From contig JAJZKS010000012.1 of the NCBI GenBank assembly GCA_021850835.1, positions 1 to 16,040 of the forward strand: a DNA stretch of 16,040 nt, given 5' to 3'. Shown here in pieces: positions 14,315-16,040 of this stretch (positions are counted from its first letter, which is position 1; each line of letters begins with the position of its first letter). A program made the translations under genes and the position numbers. The DNA comes from Thermoplasmata archaeon (lineage in GTDB: Archaea; Thermoplasmatota; Thermoplasmata; Thermoplasmatales; Thermoplasmataceae). The notes under the pieces were generated by a model, which was given only the letters and a program-made list of their open reading frames with translations, was not told the DNA's origin and ran no database searches.

Positions 14315-14324
14315 TATATTTAAT
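14315..14324 (-). promoter_or_regulatory. TATA-like box of the trx-trxB operon
   Basis: ATTAAATATA on the minus strand, predicting transcription start near 14294 and a leader of about 37 nt. The inverted repeat at 14330-14358 begins 6 bp upstream of it, where the BRE element and transcription factor B bind. Confidence 0.6.
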
Positions 14325-14329
14325 ATTTT

Positions 14330-14358
14330 TCGATATTGTCAATTTACCACAATATCGA
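14330..14358. promoter_or_regulatory. 10-bp perfect inverted repeat, candidate operator between trx and its divergent regulator
   Basis: TCGATATTGT (14330-14339) and ACAATATCGA (14349-14358) are perfect inverted copies with a 9-base spacer, giving arm centres 19 bp apart (about two helical turns), suitable for a dimeric winged-helix protein. The right arm overlaps the likely TATA element of the regulator (around 14353-14360). The left arm touches the upstream edge of the trx promoter. Binding here would be expected to repress the regulator and to alter trx-trxB transcription. Confidence 0.65.
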
Positions 14359-14383
14359 TATACTACCTTTGCATTACTGTATC

Positions 14384-14812
14384 ATGGTGTCATTTTCATC
14401 TCTCATCAGAAGCAAAGCCAAATGCTCCGACCTCCTTTCATGTTTCCTGGACCTAAACGAGCTTGAGGTAAGGATATTCTACTCTCTTCTGGACAAGGGA
14501 ACAGCCACTCTTGATGAGATATCCGGCCTTGTATCCAGGGACAGGAGCACAGTCTTCAGGAATCTGCAGAAGCTTGTTTCCCTTGGCCTCGTATCCAAGG
14601 AGATGTCGTCCCTAGAGAAAGGTGGCAGGATTTCCGTTTTTGTTCCTTCGGATATACCTACCATCAAGGAAATTGTCACACAGAGAATTGACAGCCTCAA
14701 GCGAAGCATGGATTCCTTCCTGAATGAATTTGAGGAGAGGATGAACCTTGAAATGGTCATATACGGGAAACCAAAGGAAACACCTCAGCTGAAAGGTGTA
14801 AAAACCATCTAG
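14384..14812 (+). CDS. TrmB-like winged-helix transcriptional regulator
   Basis: A 142-residue protein. The helix-turn-helix domain (about residues 24-85) reads ELEVRIFYSLLDKGTATLDEISGLVSRDRSTVFRNLQKLVSLGLVSKE, the layout of TrmB/MarR-like archaeal regulators, with recognition helix DRSTVFRNLQKL. A helical C-terminal part (KEIVTQRIDSLKRSMDSFLNEFEERM) probably forms the dimer. It lacks the large sugar-binding domain of full-length TrmB. The only two cysteines, C14 and C20, lie just before the HTH. ATG 14384 is preferred over an in-frame TTG at 14336, which falls inside the inverted repeat; the ATG is about 27 bp after a TATA-like element. It is divergent from trx-trxB and 37 nt upstream of the ABC exporter genes, so either could be its target. 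Confidence 0.75.
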   Translation: MVSFSSLIRSKAKCSDLLSCFLDLNELEVRIFYSLLDKGTATLDEISGLVSRDRSTVFRNLQKLVSLGLVSKEMSSLEKGGRISVFVPSDIPTIKEIVTQRIDSLKRSMDSFLNEFEERMNLEMVIYGKPKETPQLKGVKTI

Positions 14813-14818
14813 AACAAA

Positions 14819-14829
14819 AAGGTTTAACA
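14819..14829 (+). promoter_or_regulatory. Possible TATA-like box of the ABC exporter operon
   Basis: An AAGGTTTAACA segment centred about 25 bp before the ATPase ATG at 14850. The TATA match is weak, so read-through from the regulator gene is equally possible. Confidence 0.3.
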
Positions 14830-14849
14830 AACTAAGGATTTACAGGTCA

Positions 14850-15767
14850 ATGGAACCACTGCCTGCAATTTCTACCAGGGACGTACATAAAAGTTACGGT
14901 TCACTCAAAGCTGTTGATGGCATATCTTTTGAAGTACAAGTGGGGGAAGTGTACAGTTTTCTTGGCCCTAATGGTGCAGGAAAGACCACAACCGTGGAAA
15001 TGCTTGAAGGCATAAGGAAACCGGATAGTGGCAGCATAACAGTTTTTGGAGAGGAGCCCTGGGTCTCTGCATCCAAATTGCGTGGCAGGGTCGGAATCAT
15101 GCCTCAGGATTTCCGATTTATAGAGAGGATTACTCCAAGAGAGGCAATAAAGTATTATTGCACGCTTTTCGGCGTGCCCGACAAATCTGCCGAACTCCTT
15201 GACCTTGTTGATCTCTCCGAGGTTCAGAATGTCTATTTCCAGAATCTGTCCGGAGGGCAGAAACAGAAGGTTGGCATATGCCTGGCCCTTGTGAATGATC
15301 CTGAACTTGTTTTCCTGGATGAGCCCACTACTGGCCTTGACCCAAAAGCAAGAAGGAAGATCTGGGACCTCATAAGGAAACTTAAGGAAGAGGAAAGGAC
15401 AGTGATTCTTACAACCCATTACCTGGAGGAAGCCCAGATGCTTGCAGATCGCGTGGCAATAATGGACCACGGCAAAATCATCATTGAAGGGAGCCCTTCA
15501 GACATAATCAAGAAGATGGGCAAGGGCAGGAAGCTAGTGCTCCAATACAGCGATGCACTTTACAAGCACCTTACTGAGGTGTTGAAGATAGACTGCTCCA
15601 GATCGGGCGAAAGCATAAATGTGAGTGTTAACAGCAACCAGGATGTTCTTAATGTCCTGGAGTTTGCCAACAGGAACAACATTGAACTTACCAGCCTTTC
15701 ACTGAAGGAGGACACTCTTGAGGACATATTTGTTGATCTGATAACAGAACAGGAGGAGACCCAATGA
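14850..15767 (+). CDS. ABC exporter ATPase subunit, DrrA/CcmA type
   Basis: A 305-residue nucleotide-binding subunit with every catalytic motif: Walker A GPNGAGKTT (39-47), Q-loop Q86, signature LSGGQ (133-137), Walker B VFLDEP (154-159) followed by D-loop TTGLDP, and H-loop TTHYLEEA with H189. The C-terminal 85 residues, ending EDIFVDLITEQ, are typical of the DrrA subfamily, which powers export of lipids, drugs or polysaccharides through an ABC-2 permease. That permease follows at once: the ATPase TGA and the permease ATG overlap as ATGA (15764-15767), so the two are translationally coupled. The start has AGGTC just upstream. The cargo cannot be inferred. Confidence 0.92.
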   Translation: MEPLPAISTRDVHKSYGSLKAVDGISFEVQVGEVYSFLGPNGAGKTTTVEMLEGIRKPDSGSITVFGEEPWVSASKLRGRVGIMPQDFRFIERITPREAIKYYCTLFGVPDKSAELLDLVDLSEVQNVYFQNLSGGQKQKVGICLALVNDPELVFLDEPTTGLDPKARRKIWDLIRKLKEEERTVILTTHYLEEAQMLADRVAIMDHGKIIIEGSPSDIIKKMGKGRKLVLQYSDALYKHLTEVLKIDCSRSGESINVSVNSNQDVLNVLEFANRNNIELTSLSLKEDTLEDIFVDLITEQEETQ

Positions 15768-16040
15768 AAATGAAAAACATCATCGCAGACCTGAAGGTGT
15801 ATTCCAGGAATTATATGCGAAGCACCACTGCCATCTTTTTCGTCTTCATATTCCCGCTTATCCTAATGCTTCTATTCGGTTCAATTTTCTCCGGCAGCTC
15901 CACAAGTGCTGTTCCACTCTACGTCCAGAACCTGGACAACTCTGGAAACATGTCAAATACCTTTATTGACACCCTCAATTCAACTCACTTTGTTGATATA
16001 AACATGATACCGGATAATGTGAATATTCAGACATACATTT
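15764..16040 (+). CDS. ABC-2 type permease, N-terminal part (cut by window end)
   Basis: Translation from ATG 15764 gives 92 codons open to the window end. A short charged start (MKMKNIIADLKVYSRNYMR) leads into one long hydrophobic helix, TAIFFVFIFPLILMLLFGSIF (about residues 21-41), then an extracellular region (SAVPLYVQNLDNSGN ...) like that after helix 1 in ABC-2/DrrB and YhgE-type permeases. A strong ribosome site, GGAGG (15752-15756), lies before the ATG inside the ATPase gene, and the two genes overlap as ATGA. It is the membrane half of the exporter. Confidence 0.85.
   Translation, partial: MKMKNIIADLKVYSRNYMRSTTAIFFVFIFPLILMLLFGSIFSGSSTSAVPLYVQNLDNSGNMSNTFIDTLNSTHFVDINMIPDNVNIQTYI

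Noticed and set aside
14336..14383. Upstream TTG start for the TrmB-like regulator
   Set aside because: The TTG lies inside the perfect inverted repeat and upstream of the probable TATA element; the ATG at 14384 fits the promoter distance.
14901..15470. 189-codon open frame on the minus strand
   Set aside because: It lies wholly opposite the ABC ATPase, which has every expected catalytic motif; the antisense peptide shows no domain.
1..16040. CRISPR arrays, tRNA or rRNA genes, transposases
   Set aside because: No regularly spaced direct repeats, no cloverleaf-like sequence in the gaps and no transposase-like protein were found by reading both strands.

Overview
The window looks like chromosomal DNA from a wall-less, acidophilic euryarchaeon of the Thermoplasmatales type. 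The pointers are archaeal TATA-like boxes 24-28 bp upstream of many start codons (a leaderless pattern), a thioredoxin reductase with a degenerate NADPH site like that described for Thermoplasma acidophilum, a membrane-anchored peptide-binding protein, a sequon-packed surface protein, and moderate G+C. The species cannot be named from the sequence. No rRNA, tRNA, CRISPR array or recognisable insertion sequence was found.

Left end (1-5735). A family-5 peptide-transport operon runs leftward: a lipid-bilayer-anchored substrate-binding protein followed by a DppB-type permease cut by the window edge. After a 370-base gap with promoter-like signals and small dyads comes a leftward LysA-type diaminopimelate decarboxylase. 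A class A beta-lactamase-like serine hydrolase is divergent from it, and an S13/DacB (PBP4-like) peptidase converges on that hydrolase. Neither penicillin-recognising protein has an export signal. This set is surprising in a lineage without peptidoglycan; one testable idea is uptake and processing of bacterial wall peptides.

Middle (5784-11355), all leftward. A GmhB-like HAD phosphatase lies downstream of a thiamine-binding MTH1187-family protein. Next are an 834-residue secreted or surface glycoprotein with a C-terminal membrane anchor and a zinc ribbon, a GT2-like glycosyltransferase, a TyrA-derived protein that has lost the dinucleotide-binding half and the catalytic His, and a 61-residue unknown.

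Right part (11448-16040). A six-helix membrane protein of unknown function has an N-terminus that appears interrupted by a one-base frameshift. A trx-trxB operon follows, divergent from a TrmB-like regulator. Between them a perfect 10-bp inverted repeat overlaps the regulator's own promoter, a strong operator candidate. The regulator is followed by a DrrA-type ABC ATPase whose stop overlaps the start of an ABC-2 permease cut by the window end.

The observations most worth following up are the TyrA-derived pseudoenzyme, the trx/regulator operator, the intracellular penicillin-recognising pair beside lysA, the missing PLP-stacking His in LysA, the NADPH-motif loss in TrxB and the frame break at about 12770.
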